The position numbers and the translations under genes are program-made. 64,000 nt of DNA from Sulfitobacter indolifex. GTDB taxonomy: Bacteria; Pseudomonadota; Alphaproteobacteria; Rhodobacterales; Rhodobacteraceae. This document shows positions 36,019 to 45,305 of this stretch, in pieces. Numbering within the stretch: position 1 is the first letter of the stretch; each line of letters opens with the position of its first letter. Where the stretch lies: contig NZ_CP084951.1 in the NCBI RefSeq assembly GCF_022788655.1, forward strand, positions 372,001 to 436,000, given 5' to 3'. The notes beneath the pieces were generated by a model. The model made no database searches. It saw only the letters and a program-made list of their open reading frames with translations, and was not told where the DNA came from.

Positions 36019-36502
36019 TCAGCCGCGTCGCCGGGCCCACCCGCGCGGCGATGTGGTGTAAATCCTCGCGCGAAAAGGCGATGCAGCCTTCGGTCGGATA
36101 GCCAGGCCGCCGCCATTGGTGGATAAAGATCGCGGAGCCGCGCCCGGCGTCGGCTTCCGGCCAGTTCCAATCAGTCAGTATCACCAAGTCATACAGCGGA
36201 TCAGCCCGCCGCAGCGCCTCGTGGCTATGGGCATAAGGCGCGCGGACGCGGTGGTTGTAATCGGGCTGACCACTGGCATCTGACCATAGATCCCCCGGCA
36301 GGATCGGCTGCGCCCACGCACTTGGGGCCACGATACGGTCAGGCCGGTAAAGCATGCCGACCAAACGATGTATCCCGCGCGGCGTGGCGCCATCGCCTTC
36401 GCGCTTGTTGTCCGTCAGCCCGCCCTTGCCGATGCTGCAGGCATAGCGCTGACCCTGAAAGCGCAGCCCCGTGGGCGTTAGCACCATGTCATTCGGGGTC
36501 AT
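36008..36502 (-). CDS. L,D-transpeptidase (YkuD-type) family protein
   Basis: 164 residues. The catalytic block [20 protein letters not shown] holds the conserved His and the nucleophile Cys in the YkuD-like H-x(n)-G-C-I-A order. Other members form 3-3 cross-links or attach lipoproteins to peptidoglycan. No signal peptide is visible, and the family version without export signal also occurs, so cellular location is open. Its ATG overlaps the ribA stop (ATGA), so it is translationally coupled to ribA and convergent with yggS (11-base overlap). Confidence 0.83.
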   Translation of the reverse strand: MTPNDMVLTPTGLRFQGQRYACSIGKGGLTDNKREGDGATPRGIHRLVGMLYRPDRIVAPSAWAQPILPGDLWSDASGQPDYNHRVRAPYAHSHEALRRADPLYDLVILTDWNWPEADAGRGSAIFIHQWRRPGYPTEGCIAFSREDLHHIAARVGPATRLIIR

Positions 36503-37590
36503 AGCAGATGCCCCGATTTCGCAGCTTTGGTCGCCAGATAGGCGCTGTTGTGGCGGTTCTCGCCCACGGCCAGCGGCACCCGTTCGGTCACAGAGATGCC
36601 GCTTTGCTCCATCATGCCGACCTTGCGAGGGTTGTTGGTCAGCAATCGCACAGCGGAGAAACCCATTGAGCGCAGGATGTCCGCACCAAGGCGGAAATCG
36701 CGTTCGTCATCCTCAAATCCAAGGCGGTGATTGGCCTCTACGGTATCAAAACCCTGATCTTGTAGGGAATAGGCGCGCATCTTGTTGGCAAGGCCGATGC
36801 CGCGCCCTTCTTGGTTGAGGTACAGCAGGATGCCATTGCCTTCGCCGCCCATCTGCGCCAGCGCGGCTCGAAGCTGCGGGCCGCAGTCGCATTTCAGGCT
36901 GCCCATCAGATCGCCCGTGAAGCAGGCCGAATGGAGGCGGCAAAGCACGGGTGTATTGCGGGCAGGGCGGCCAATCTCGATGGCGTAATGCTCCTCGCCG
37001 CCGTCTTCGGGGCGGAAAATATGCAGGCGACCGGCTTCTGACACCTCCATCGGCAGGCGGGCATTGACCACTGGGTGCAGCGCGCTGCGGCGCGCAAGAA
37101 CGGGGGCGGCGGCGGTGAGATCAATAAGGGTCAGGCCATGCTGTCGCGCGAAATCCGCGCCTTGCGGCAAGTCCAGCACCAACGCAGCGGGCAGCATTCG
37201 CGCCGCTTTCACCAGATCAAGCGCCGCACTGTGCGCGGCGGTATCGCCACCCCGCGCAGTCTGCAGCGGTCCTTTCATCGGCGCGCGCAGGTCATCCGCT
37301 GGATCGGCGATGCTTTGCACCCAAGCGGGCGTCGCGCCGGGGGGCAGCAGAACGCGGGCGAGATTGCCGTCATAGGCGCGGGCCTTCAGCGTCTCGGCCC
37401 GCCGTGCGGTGATCGCCAGCACCGGCGCACCGCCCAGGGCCAGCACATCCGCAAGGCGCTGCGCGGTGAGCGTTTCCGCCGCCAACACGAGGGCGGCCTG
37501 CGCCCCCTTTGCCAAAACCACGGGCACGCCCATGCGTAAATCGGCCCGCGCGCGCGCCAGTTGTTCGGTAATGTCCGGGGCGAAACTCAT
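36499..37590 (-). CDS. ribA: GTP cyclohydrolase II with an N-terminal degenerate RibB-like domain
   Basis: 363 residues, against about 200 for free-standing RibA. C-terminal residues about 175-363 form the RibA domain. Zinc Cys ligands are in [18 protein letters not shown], and catalytic [13 protein letters not shown] follows. It opens the GTP imidazole ring for riboflavin synthesis. The N-terminal 170 residues resemble DHBP synthase (a [13 protein letters not shown] segment) but lack the DDENRE catalytic acids, so the RibB activity is probably lost. The start is taken as ATG 37590, though TTG 37602 is possible. Confidence 0.88.
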   Translation of the reverse strand: MSFAPDITEQLARARADLRMGVPVVLAKGAQAALVLAAETLTAQRLADVLALGGAPVLAITARRAETLKARAYDGNLARVLLPPGATPAWVQSIADPADDLRAPMKGPLQTARGGDTAAHSAALDLVKAARMLPAALVLDLPQGADFARQHGLTLIDLTAAAPVLARRSALHPVVNARLPMEVSEAGRLHIFRPEDGGEEHYAIEIGRPARNTPVLCRLHSACFTGDLMGSLKCDCGPQLRAALAQMGGEGNGILLYLNQEGRGIGLANKMRAYSLQDQGFDTVEANHRLGFEDDERDFRLGADILRSMGFSAVRLLTNNPRKVGMMEQSGISVTERVPLAVGENRHNSAYLATKAAKSGHLL

Positions 37591-37752
37591 GGTTTGTTGC
37601 AACTCCGCAAAGGCTTCAGCGTTTATCTAAGTTATTTCCCAAGGAATTGAAACATTTCACGCTTTGTTGACACGAGGCTGTGAGACAGAGGTCACATCCC
37701 TTGTCGGACACCGTGCCGAAGCGCATGTATAAGACAACAGACGGAGAGATAG

Positions 37753-38439
37753 ATGGCCCAGCTTAAGAAAATCCTGCTTGTTGACGACGACGATGATCTG
37801 CGCGAAGCGCTGAGCGAACAGCTTATCATGACCGAAGATTTCGACGTTTTTGAAGCCGCCAATGGCACCGAAGCGATGACCAAGGCCAAAGAGGCGCTTT
37901 ATGACTTGGTGATCCTTGATGTCGGCCTACCGGACACCGATGGGCGCGAACTGTGCCGTTTGATGCGCAAGCAGGGGGTGAAAAGCCCGATCTTGATGCT
38001 GACGGGGCATGATACCGATGCTGATACGATCCTTGGCCTTGATGCCGGGGCGAATGACTATGTCACCAAACCGTTCAAATTTCCGGTCCTTCTGGCCCGC
38101 ATCCGCGCGCAGCTTCGCCAGCACGAACAGTCCGAAGATGCGGTGTTCCAGCTTGGGCCCTATACCTTCAAACCCGCCATGAAGGTGCTGACAACGGAAG
38201 ACGACCGCAAGGTGCGTCTGACCGAGAAAGAAACCAATATCCTCAAGTTCCTCTACCGCTCGACCGACGGTGTGGTGCCGCGCGATGTGCTGCTGCATGA
38301 GGTATGGGGCTATAACGCGGGCGTCACGACCCACACGCTTGAAACCCACATTTACCGCCTGCGGCAGAAGATCGAGCCTGACCCCTCGAATGCCCGTTTG
38401 TTGGTAACGGAATCCGGTGGTTATCGCCTGATGGCATAA
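37753..38439 (+). CDS. OmpR/PhoB-family response regulator
   Basis: 228 residues: receiver (about 1-120) with acidic DDDDD pocket, phospho-Asp in VILDVGLPDTDG and Lys in YVTKPFKF, then an OmpR-type winged helix (about 135-228) with ETHIYRLRQKIE and GGYRLMA. No histidine kinase gene is adjacent. Similar orphan regulators in alphaproteobacteria include CenR, but identity cannot be settled from this sequence alone. GGAGAG precedes the ATG. Followed by a 130-base run of hairpins and a terminator. Confidence 0.93.
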   Translation: MAQLKKILLVDDDDDLREALSEQLIMTEDFDVFEAANGTEAMTKAKEALYDLVILDVGLPDTDGRELCRLMRKQGVKSPILMLTGHDTDADTILGLDAGANDYVTKPFKFPVLLARIRAQLRQHEQSEDAVFQLGPYTFKPAMKVLTTEDDRKVRLTEKETNILKFLYRSTDGVVPRDVLLHEVWGYNAGVTTHTLETHIYRLRQKIEPDPSNARLLVTESGGYRLMA

Positions 38440-38451
38440 AAACTGGGAACA

Positions 38452-38596
38452 ATTTCCAACCTTTCTTGGTTGGAAATACTGAGAGGCGGGGTTTTCATGA
38501 CCCGCCACTCGGTTTGAAGCCCGACTATTGTACCCGGGCAAAGGTACATACCTCCCTGTTGGACTGGCCGGGCCACTGTGCCCGGCCTTTTTTTTG
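38452..38596 (+). ncRNA. Candidate structured RNA: four consecutive hairpins ending in an intrinsic terminator
   Basis: Hairpin 1: perfect 10-bp arms at 38452-38461 / 38468-38477, six-base loop. Hairpin 2: about 12 bp with one A-A mismatch, 38478-38490 / 38501-38513. Hairpin 3: TGTACC / GGTACA at 38529-38534 and 38543-38548. Hairpin 4: GGCCGGGC / GCCCGGCC at 38566-38587 followed by nine T, a strong terminator. Position between the regulator stop and xth suggests either a structured 3' UTR of the regulator mRNA or a separate small RNA. No promoter is assigned. Confidence 0.5.
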
Positions 38597-38710
38597 TCCG
38601 CTGTCCATCGTCCGCCCCCCCCCGTGACCCGCGCCGCAGATTTCCGCATGGCACCCCCACGCCACCCGCGTTACTGTGCCGGACCACCCCCCAGACCGGA
38701 GCCTGCGCCC

Positions 38711-39499
38711 ATGTCCTTTTCCCTCGCCACTTGGAACATCAACTCTGTCCGCCTGCGCGAGCCTTTGGTGCTAAAGCTGCTCGCGGAGCACGGGCCGGAT
38801 GTGCTGTGCCTTCAGGAATGCAAAAGCCCCGTTGATAAGATCCCCGTCGAGGCGTTTCAGGCGGCGGGCTACACCCACATGGTGGCGCGCGGGCAGAAGG
38901 GCTACAACGGCGTGGCGATCCTGTCGAAGCTGCCGTTGCTGGACGCCGGCGATCAAGATTTCGCCATGCTGGGCCACGCGCGCCATGTTGCGGCAAAGCT
39001 GGAAAATGGCACGACGATCCACAACTTCTATGTGCCTGCAGGTGGTGACAAACCCGACCGTGAGATCAATGAGAAGTTTGGCCAAAAGCTCGATTACCTT
39101 TCAGAAATGCGCGACTGGTTTCATAGCGATAAGCCTGAGAAGTCGATCCTTGTCGGCGACCTCAACATCGCCCCGCGTGAGGATGATGTCTGGGATCACA
39201 AAAAGCTGCTTAAGATCGTCAGCCACACGCCGGTTGAAGTCGAGGCACTTGGCGCAGTGCAGGATGCAGGCAATTGGGTCGATATCACGCGGCAGGACGT
39301 GCCGACGGGGAATCTCTATAGCTGGTGGTCCTACCGCGCCGCCGATTGGGATGCCGCCGACAAGGGCCGCAGGCTCGATCATATCTGGGCGACTGCTGAT
39401 ATCGCGCAGGCCGGACACTCCAGCCATATCGTCCGTGATGCCCGCGGTTGGGAGAAACCCAGCGACCACGCGCCGGTTTTTGCCAGTTTTGACCTTTGA
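38711..39499 (+). CDS. xth: Exodeoxyribonuclease III (AP endonuclease)
   Basis: 262 residues from the ATG at 38711. The frame is open upstream through the terminator but without similarity. EEP-fold nuclease: LATWNINSVRLR, LQECKS (metal Glu), GYNGVAILSK, VGDLNIAP, RRLDHIW and SDHAPVF are all intact. It cleaves DNA at abasic sites and trims 3' ends in base-excision repair. It must have its own promoter after 38596. Confidence 0.95.
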   Translation: MSFSLATWNINSVRLREPLVLKLLAEHGPDVLCLQECKSPVDKIPVEAFQAAGYTHMVARGQKGYNGVAILSKLPLLDAGDQDFAMLGHARHVAAKLENGTTIHNFYVPAGGDKPDREINEKFGQKLDYLSEMRDWFHSDKPEKSILVGDLNIAPREDDVWDHKKLLKIVSHTPVEVEALGAVQDAGNWVDITRQDVPTGNLYSWWSYRAADWDAADKGRRLDHIWATADIAQAGHSSHIVRDARGWEKPSDHAPVFASFDL

Positions 39500-39553
39500 A
39501 TCGGGCCACTGCACGTCCATATAAAGCCAAACGCGATTAGCGAGGATGACATC

Positions 39554-40474
39554 ATGATTGACCTGAACCTTTCCACCGCCGCCCCTGCGGATGCCGACCT
39601 GATTAAAGATACGACCGAAGCGACCTTTATGGCCGATGTGGTCGAAGCTTCGCAGACAGTGCCGGTCATCGTCGATTTCTGGGCGCCTTGGTGCGGCCCG
39701 TGTAAAACGCTCGGCCCGATGCTGGAAGACGCGGTTCGCGCGGCCAATGGCGCGGTGAAGATGGTGAAGGTCGATGTCGATCAGGCACAGGCAATTGCCG
39801 GCCAGTTGCAAATTCAGTCGATCCCCACAGTCTATGCATTCTACAAAGGCCAGCCGATCGACGGTTTTCAAGGCGCGCAGCCACAGTCTGAGATCAAGGC
39901 CTTCGTTGACCGCGTTGTGAAGGCGGGGGGCGGCGAGGCACCCGGTGATACGCTCGCCGATGCCGTGGCCGCCGCCGAAGAGATGCTGGCCGAAGGTGCC
40001 GCTACTGATGCGGCGCAGACCTTTGCCGCGATTTTGGAAGAAGACCCGATGAACGCCGCTGCCTATGGCGGGATGGTCCGGTCCTATATCGCGATGGGCG
40101 AGTTGGAGCAGGCCGAAGCCCTGTTGAACGGCGCGCCGATTGAAATCTCAAAAGCGCCCGAACTCGAAGCGGCCCATGCCCAGTTGCAACTGGCGCACCA
40201 GGCCGCTGACGCAGGCCCCGTGGCTGAGTTGACCGAGAAGGTCGAGGCAAACCCCGACGACCATCAGGCGCGGTTTGATCTGGCCCAAGCGCTTTATGCG
40301 CATAGCGATGCCGAAGGGGCCGTGGATCACCTGTTGGAGCTTTTCCGCCGGGATCGTGAGTGGAATGACGCCGCCGCCAAGACGCAGCTTTTCACCATTT
40401 TTGAGGCGCTTAAACCCAATGATCCGGTGGTGTTGAACGGACGCCGCAAACTGTCGTCGATGATATTTGCCTGA
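39554..40474 (+). CDS. Thioredoxin-TPR chaperone (CnoX/YbbN family)
   Basis: 306 residues. An N-terminal thioredoxin domain (about residues 20-125) has a full WCGPC active site, unlike E. coli YbbN, which has lost it. It is followed by a TPR-like helical region (about 135-306). CnoX-type proteins hold unfolded or oxidised proteins and pass them to GroEL. The intact CXXC suggests redox activity as in Caulobacter CnoX (family knowledge). Followed by the Lon-N domain gene after 28 bases. Confidence 0.92.
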   Translation: MIDLNLSTAAPADADLIKDTTEATFMADVVEASQTVPVIVDFWAPWCGPCKTLGPMLEDAVRAANGAVKMVKVDVDQAQAIAGQLQIQSIPTVYAFYKGQPIDGFQGAQPQSEIKAFVDRVVKAGGGEAPGDTLADAVAAAEEMLAEGAATDAAQTFAAILEEDPMNAAAYGGMVRSYIAMGELEQAEALLNGAPIEISKAPELEAAHAQLQLAHQAADAGPVAELTEKVEANPDDHQARFDLAQALYAHSDAEGAVDHLLELFRRDREWNDAAAKTQLFTIFEALKPNDPVVLNGRRKLSSMIFA

Positions 40475-40501
40475 GGAGGCGGGCGCACTAAGTCCCTTGT
40501 C

Positions 40502-41146
40502 ATGATCAAGCCAGCAGAATTGCCTCAGACTATTGCGATCTTTCCCTTGGCAGGGGCGCTGCTGCTGCCCCGCTCGCGCCTGCCGTTGCATATCTTTGAG
40601 CCGCGCTATCTTCAGATGATCGAAGACGCGCTCAAAACCGATACGCGGTTGATCGGCATGGTCCAGCCCAACGAAGTGCCTGGCCGCGAGGGCAACGGCC
40701 TGCACCAAATCGGCTGTGCCGGGCGCATCACGCAGTTTTCCGAGACTGAAGATGGCCGCTATATGGTGACGCTGGGCGGAGTGTCTCGTTTCCGTGTTGT
40801 GGAAGAGATCGAGGGATTTTGCCCCTATCGCCGCTGCGATGTGAATTGGTCGGGGTTTGACCGTGACCTCGGCGAGGATGAGTTTGACGATACCTTTGAC
40901 CGCGCGCGGTTCCTTGACCTGTTAGGCCGCTACTTTGATGCACGCGGGCTTTCGGCGGATTGGGATGCTTTGAAAGACGCCGAGGACGAGTTGCTCATCA
41001 ACTCCCTGTCGATGATGCTTGAGTTCGAGGACGAGGACAAACAAGCGCTGCTTGAGGCGCCCTCGCTCGAAACGCGGCGCGAAACATTGGTGACATTGAT
41101 CGAATTCGCAATGCGCGGCGGTCAGGAAGAAGGCTTGATGCAATGA
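40502..41146 (+). CDS. Lon protease substrate-binding (Lon-N) domain protein
   Basis: 214 residues of Lon N-terminal domain only, without AAA+ or protease parts. Signature segments are [32 protein letters not shown] and [29 protein letters not shown]. Stand-alone Lon-N proteins may bind substrates, but their role is not settled. Its stop overlaps the Trm112 start (ATGA), and the upstream chaperone gene suggests a protein quality-control operon (inference). Confidence 0.92.
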   Translation: MIKPAELPQTIAIFPLAGALLLPRSRLPLHIFEPRYLQMIEDALKTDTRLIGMVQPNEVPGREGNGLHQIGCAGRITQFSETEDGRYMVTLGGVSRFRVVEEIEGFCPYRRCDVNWSGFDRDLGEDEFDDTFDRARFLDLLGRYFDARGLSADWDALKDAEDELLINSLSMMLEFEDEDKQALLEAPSLETRRETLVTLIEFAMRGGQEEGLMQ

Positions 41147-41325
41147 CGGATGCAACCATTCAATTTGACCGCCGGATGCTGGAGGCGTTGATTTGCCCGC
41201 GCAGCCAGACCACGCTGACCTATGACGCCGAAAAGCAGGAGCTGGTGTCAAAAGCTGCCGGGCTTGCCTACCCAATCCGCAATGGCATTCCGGTCATGCT
41301 GCCGGACGAAGCGCGGACGCTGTAA
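41143..41325 (+). CDS. Trm112 family protein
   Basis: 60 residues, the usual size of the bacterial short form. It has [16 protein letters not shown], then [17 protein letters not shown]. In eukaryotes Trm112 activates methyltransferases; the bacterial role is unknown. One Cys of the usual pair is replaced by Ser in CPRS, so zinc binding is doubtful. Convergent with the UbiH-type gene, 15 bases away. Confidence 0.88.
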   Translation: MTDATIQFDRRMLEALICPRSQTTLTYDAEKQELVSKAAGLAYPIRNGIPVMLPDEARTL

Positions 41326-41340
41326 CGCGGCACGGCCCCG

Positions 41341-42567
41341 TTACAGGGGCTTTCCACGCATCAATCTGGGCAGCTCACCGGTAAGCCCCGCCGCTTCGCG
41401 GATAAAGGTCCGGCGCAGGCCGGGCAGGGCGTTGATGGTGGCCATGCCCATGTCGCGGGCCAGACGCACCAGTGCGTTGTCGTTTGAAAACAGTCTGTTG
41501 AAGCTGTCGGTCGCCAGAGCAAGGCTCGCGTTGTCAAAACGTCGCCATTCTTGGTAGCGCGCCAGTACCGCATCATTACCGGGGTCTTCGCCACGGCGAA
41601 CCGCATCGGCGAGCACCTCGGCCAAGGCTGCCACATCGCGCAGGCCTGCGTTCAATCCCTGACCCGCGATGGGATGCACCCCGTGTGCTGCATCCCCCAA
41701 AAGCGCCACGCGCGGGGCGGTCATCGAATGGGCCAGCGACAGGCCCAGCGGATAGCTGTAGCGCGGGCCGGTCAGTGAAATCTCACCCAGAAAGCTGCCG
41801 AAGCGCGGGCGCAGCACGTCGAGGTATTGCGCGTTCGGCAGGGCATTGATCGCGGCGGCATTGGCTTTGGCTTCGCTCCAAACGATAAGCGAGCGGTTCC
41901 CGGTCAGCGGCAGGATCGCCAGCGGGCCGGGCGGCATGAAGAACTGATGCGCGATGCCGTGATGCGGCTTCTCGTGGTTGACCACACAGACCAGCGCGGT
42001 CTGCGCGTAGGACCAAGCGACGCGCTTGATCCCGGCGCGTTCGGCTGTGCCGCTGCCACGGCCATCGGCGCCGACTGCCAGTCGCGCGCGCAGGCTTTTG
42101 CCGCTCTCAAGCGTCAGAGTGATGCCGGTCGGCTCCACCTTTTGTTCCGTAACGCGCGTATCGTTCAGCACCGTGATCGCCGGGTCGTCGTTCACCGCCT
42201 TCAGCAAGGCGCGGCGCAGGTGGCGGTCTTCGACCATATGGCCCATCGGGCCTTCTTCAATCTCGGCATGGTCGAAATGCATGAACATGGGGGAGGGGCC
42301 GGTCCCCGCGCGCCCGTCGGTCACCTTGATTTCCAGCATCGGCTGGGCGTCATCCGCAATCTCGGGCCAGATGCCGATGCCTTCCATCAACCGGACCGAC
42401 GTCAGCGCCAGCGCATAGGCGCGGCCATCGAATTCGGCATCTTCAAACGTCTGCGCGGGCAGGGCATCAATCACTGCCACGCGCAACCCGGCGCGGCTAA
42501 GGGCCAGGGCAAGGGCAGGGCCGTTCAGGCCGCCCCCAATGATCGCGATATCGTGGTCAAATTCCAT
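41341..42567 (-). CDS. UbiH/UbiF-family FAD-dependent ubiquinone hydroxylase
   Basis: 408 residues from the ATG at 42567. The FAD Rossmann motif is IAIIGGGLNGPALALALSRAG at the very N-terminus. The DG motif (GADGRGS) lies near residue 160, and the second flavin block GDAAHGVHPIAGQGLNAGLRD near 285. This is the aromatic-ring hydroxylase of ubiquinone synthesis. Whether it acts at C1, C5 or C6 cannot be told. The frame is open further upstream. Divergent from the amidase. Confidence 0.92.
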   Translation of the reverse strand: MEFDHDIAIIGGGLNGPALALALSRAGLRVAVIDALPAQTFEDAEFDGRAYALALTSVRLMEGIGIWPEIADDAQPMLEIKVTDGRAGTGPSPMFMHFDHAEIEEGPMGHMVEDRHLRRALLKAVNDDPAITVLNDTRVTEQKVEPTGITLTLESGKSLRARLAVGADGRGSGTAERAGIKRVAWSYAQTALVCVVNHEKPHHGIAHQFFMPPGPLAILPLTGNRSLIVWSEAKANAAAINALPNAQYLDVLRPRFGSFLGEISLTGPRYSYPLGLSLAHSMTAPRVALLGDAAHGVHPIAGQGLNAGLRDVAALAEVLADAVRRGEDPGNDAVLARYQEWRRFDNASLALATDSFNRLFSNDNALVRLARDMGMATINALPGLRRTFIREAAGLTGELPRLMRGKPL

Positions 42568-42653
42568 GGCCCTAAATATGACCTGCGGGCGGGGATTGTC
42601 CATGCGCCGAACGGTCGCTAGGTTCGCCACGAACAGTGGCAAAGGGGTACGAC

Positions 42654-43988
42654 ATGCGCGAATGGTTGGAAATGACGGCGGCGGATCTGGGGCGCGGGAT
42701 TGCGACTGGCGATATCGACCCCGTGGCGCTTTGCGACACCTATCTCGATGCCATCGACGCGCACCCGATGCGCGACCGTATCTATGCCCGTGTCACCCCT
42801 GACCGCGCCCGCGCCGAAGCAGCGGCGGCGGCAGAGCGCGCCCGCGAAGGGCAGCGCCTTTCGCCGCTTGATGGCGTGCCGATCTCTTGGAAAGATCTTT
42901 TTGACACCGCGGGCACGGCGACGGAGGCGGGGACAAAGCTGCTAGAAGGCCGCGTGCCGGAAAACGACGCCGAAGTCCTCGCCAATGCCACGGCCATGGG
43001 GCTGGTCTGTTTGGGCAAGACCCATATGAGCGAATTGGCTTTTTCGGGCCTTGGTCATAACCCCAGCACTGCGACACCGCCCTGCGTGAACGAGCCTGAC
43101 AGTGTGTCGGGCGGGTCGTCCTCTGGCGCTGCGGCCTCAGTAGCCTTTGGGCTGGCGGCGGCGGCAATTGGCTCCGACACAGGCGGGTCGGTTCGTATTC
43201 CGGCGGCATGGAATGATTTGGTCGGATTGAAAACCACAGCGGGCCGAGTCTCGTTGGCCGGGACGGTGCCGCTGGCGGCGAAGTTCGATACGGTCGGCCC
43301 GCTTTGCCGTTCGGTCGAAGATGCAGCGCTGCTGCTGGGCGTTTTGGAAGGTGCCAAATCTCCCGATTTGCACGAAAGCGATCTCGAAGGTTGCCGTTTT
43401 GCGGTGTTGACCAACGTTGTGATGGAAGACCTCTCAGACGAGCCGAAAGCGGCCTTTGAAGCCGCGATCGAGCGGCTGAAAGAAGCGGGCGCCACGGTCG
43501 ACGAAATCGCCGTGCCCGAGGTCGAAGATGCGATGCCGCTGAGTTCATGCCTCTACACCACCGAAGCCTACGGCTTGTGGCGCGATGTGATCGAGGCAAA
43601 CCCTGAAGCGATGTTCAGCGAAATTTTGGAGCGTTTCCAGCTGGGTAAAGGATTCTCGGGCCCCGATTATGTGGCGGCGTGGGCCAAGCTTGATCTGGCG
43701 CGGGCAGGCTATGACCGGGCCGTTGCGGGTTATGACGCGGTGCTGGTGCCAACTGCACCGATGCTGCCGCCGAACATTGAGCGGCTCAATAGTGACCATG
43801 ACTACTACCTCGCACAGAATCTCCTGTCGCTGCGCAACACGCGAGTCGCGAATCTGATGGGGCTCTGCGCGCTTACGTTGCCGACCGGCGCGCCGTCATG
43901 CGGCATCTCTTTTATGGCCGCGCCCAATGCCGAGGAGCAGCTTTTGCGCCTTGGTGCAGCTGCTGAAGCAGCGCTGCGCGGGGCATAA
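42654..43988 (+). CDS. Amidase signature family enzyme
   Basis: 444 residues from the ATG at 42654, which has AAAGGGG 7 bases upstream. An in-frame GTG at 42636 lacks this. Ser-cisSer-Lys triad: Lys in ISWKDLFDTAG (about residue 75), Ser pair in GGSSSGAAASVAFG (about 150), and nucleophile Ser in GSDTGGSVRIPAAW (about 175). It resembles GatA, but gatB and gatC are absent, so it is more likely a general amidase. The substrate is unknown. Confidence 0.92.
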   Translation: MREWLEMTAADLGRGIATGDIDPVALCDTYLDAIDAHPMRDRIYARVTPDRARAEAAAAAERAREGQRLSPLDGVPISWKDLFDTAGTATEAGTKLLEGRVPENDAEVLANATAMGLVCLGKTHMSELAFSGLGHNPSTATPPCVNEPDSVSGGSSSGAAASVAFGLAAAAIGSDTGGSVRIPAAWNDLVGLKTTAGRVSLAGTVPLAAKFDTVGPLCRSVEDAALLLGVLEGAKSPDLHESDLEGCRFAVLTNVVMEDLSDEPKAAFEAAIERLKEAGATVDEIAVPEVEDAMPLSSCLYTTEAYGLWRDVIEANPEAMFSEILERFQLGKGFSGPDYVAAWAKLDLARAGYDRAVAGYDAVLVPTAPMLPPNIERLNSDHDYYLAQNLLSLRNTRVANLMGLCALTLPTGAPSCGISFMAAPNAEEQLLRLGAAAEAALRGA

Positions 43989-44108
43989 CAGCGCACGACC
44001 GAAAAGCCACAAGGGCCGCAAATCTCCCGGTTTTTCTGGACGGGAGAGGCGCCCTTGGGTACCTTGGGGCAAACGGGGCATGAATGATCCCGATCCGAGG
44101 CAGTTTTA

Positions 44109-45293
44109 ATGATGTATCCTGAGCGGTTTTCGAACCTTCCGGCCCACGTGTGGCCGCGCCTGCGCGCCTTGCTTGATGGGCATGAAGGCGGCGGTACGCC
44201 TATCCATATGACCATTGGCGAGCCGAAGCATGCGTTTCCGGCTTGGGTCACCGATGAGATCACGAAACACGCCGAGGGCTTTAACAAATACCCGCCGAAC
44301 GACGGTTCGCCCGAATTGCGCGGCGCCATCGCCGCATGGATCGCCCGGCGCTATGGCGTTGAGATGGACCCCGATACTGAGGTTATGGCCCTGAACGGCA
44401 CACGCGAGGGGCTTTATAACGCTGTCATCGCGCTCTGTCCGCCTACTAAGAACGGCGAAAAATCAGCGATTCTGATGCCGAACCCGTTCTACCAAGTCTA
44501 TATGATCGGCGCGATTTCCGGAGAAGCAGAGCCCATTATGGTGCCCGCCACCGCAGAGACCGGCCATCTGCCCGATTTTGCCAGCCTGCCCGAAGATGTG
44601 CTGCGCCGCACCACGGCGGCCTATCTTTGTTCGCCCGCCAATCCGCAGGGCGTCGTCGCCTCGCGCGATTATTGGGCCGAACTGATCGCATTGGCCGAGA
44701 AATATGATTTCCTGATCTTCGCTGATGAATGCTATTCTGAGATCTACCGCGACACGCCGCCCACCGGCGCGTTGGAGGTGGTTAAGGAACTGGGCACCGA
44801 CCGCAACCGCGTGGTGATCTTTCACTCGCTGTCGAAGCGCTCCAATCTGCCAGGGCTGCGCGCGGGTTTTGCCGCCAGCGGACCAGAGACGATGCGTGAG
44901 ATCAAACAGTTGCGCAACTACGCGGGCGCGCCATTGCCGCTGCCCTTGCAGCAGGCCGCTGCCGCCGTTTGGGCGGATGAGGCGCATGTGGAAGAGAACC
45001 GCGCGCTCTACCAAGAGAAATACGCCATCGCCGACCGTATCTTTGGCAATGTGCCGGGCTATGCGAGCCCCGAGGCAGGGTTCTTCCTGTGGCTCCCGGT
45101 CGAGGATGACGAGGCCGCAGCGCTGAAACTGTGGCGCGAGACAGGCGTGCGGGTGCTGCCCGGCAGCTATTTGGCGCAGAACGTCGCCGGGACAAATCCC
45201 GGTCAGAATTACATTCGGGTCGCCTTGGTGGCCCCAAAAGACGAAACGACGCGCGGGTTGGAAGCGATCCGCGACTGTCTGTATTCGACATAA
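44109..45293 (+). CDS. Class I/II aminotransferase, likely succinyldiaminopimelate transaminase (DapC-type)
   Basis: 394 residues, fold-type I PLP enzyme. The PLP Lys is in SLSKRSNLPGLRAGF (about residue 240). LCSPANPQG (Asn binding PLP) and FADECYSEIY (Asp binding the pyridine N) are intact. SKRSNLPGLRAGF is the form seen in DapC-like enzymes, which fits lysine/diaminopimelate synthesis, but related class I enzymes are possible. ATG at 44109 or 44112. Lies 12 bases before ftsK. Confidence 0.85.
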   Translation: MMYPERFSNLPAHVWPRLRALLDGHEGGGTPIHMTIGEPKHAFPAWVTDEITKHAEGFNKYPPNDGSPELRGAIAAWIARRYGVEMDPDTEVMALNGTREGLYNAVIALCPPTKNGEKSAILMPNPFYQVYMIGAISGEAEPIMVPATAETGHLPDFASLPEDVLRRTTAAYLCSPANPQGVVASRDYWAELIALAEKYDFLIFADECYSEIYRDTPPTGALEVVKELGTDRNRVVIFHSLSKRSNLPGLRAGFAASGPETMREIKQLRNYAGAPLPLPLQQAAAAVWADEAHVEENRALYQEKYAIADRIFGNVPGYASPEAGFFLWLPVEDDEAAALKLWRETGVRVLPGSYLAQNVAGTNPGQNYIRVALVAPKDETTRGLEAIRDCLYST

Positions 45294-45305
45294 GCGAGGG
45301 ACGAC

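Noticed and set aside
41321..41345. TGTAACG/CGTTACA hairpin between the Trm112 and UbiH-type genes
   Set aside because: Seven-base arms overlap both stop codons and there is no T-run; too weak to call a terminator.
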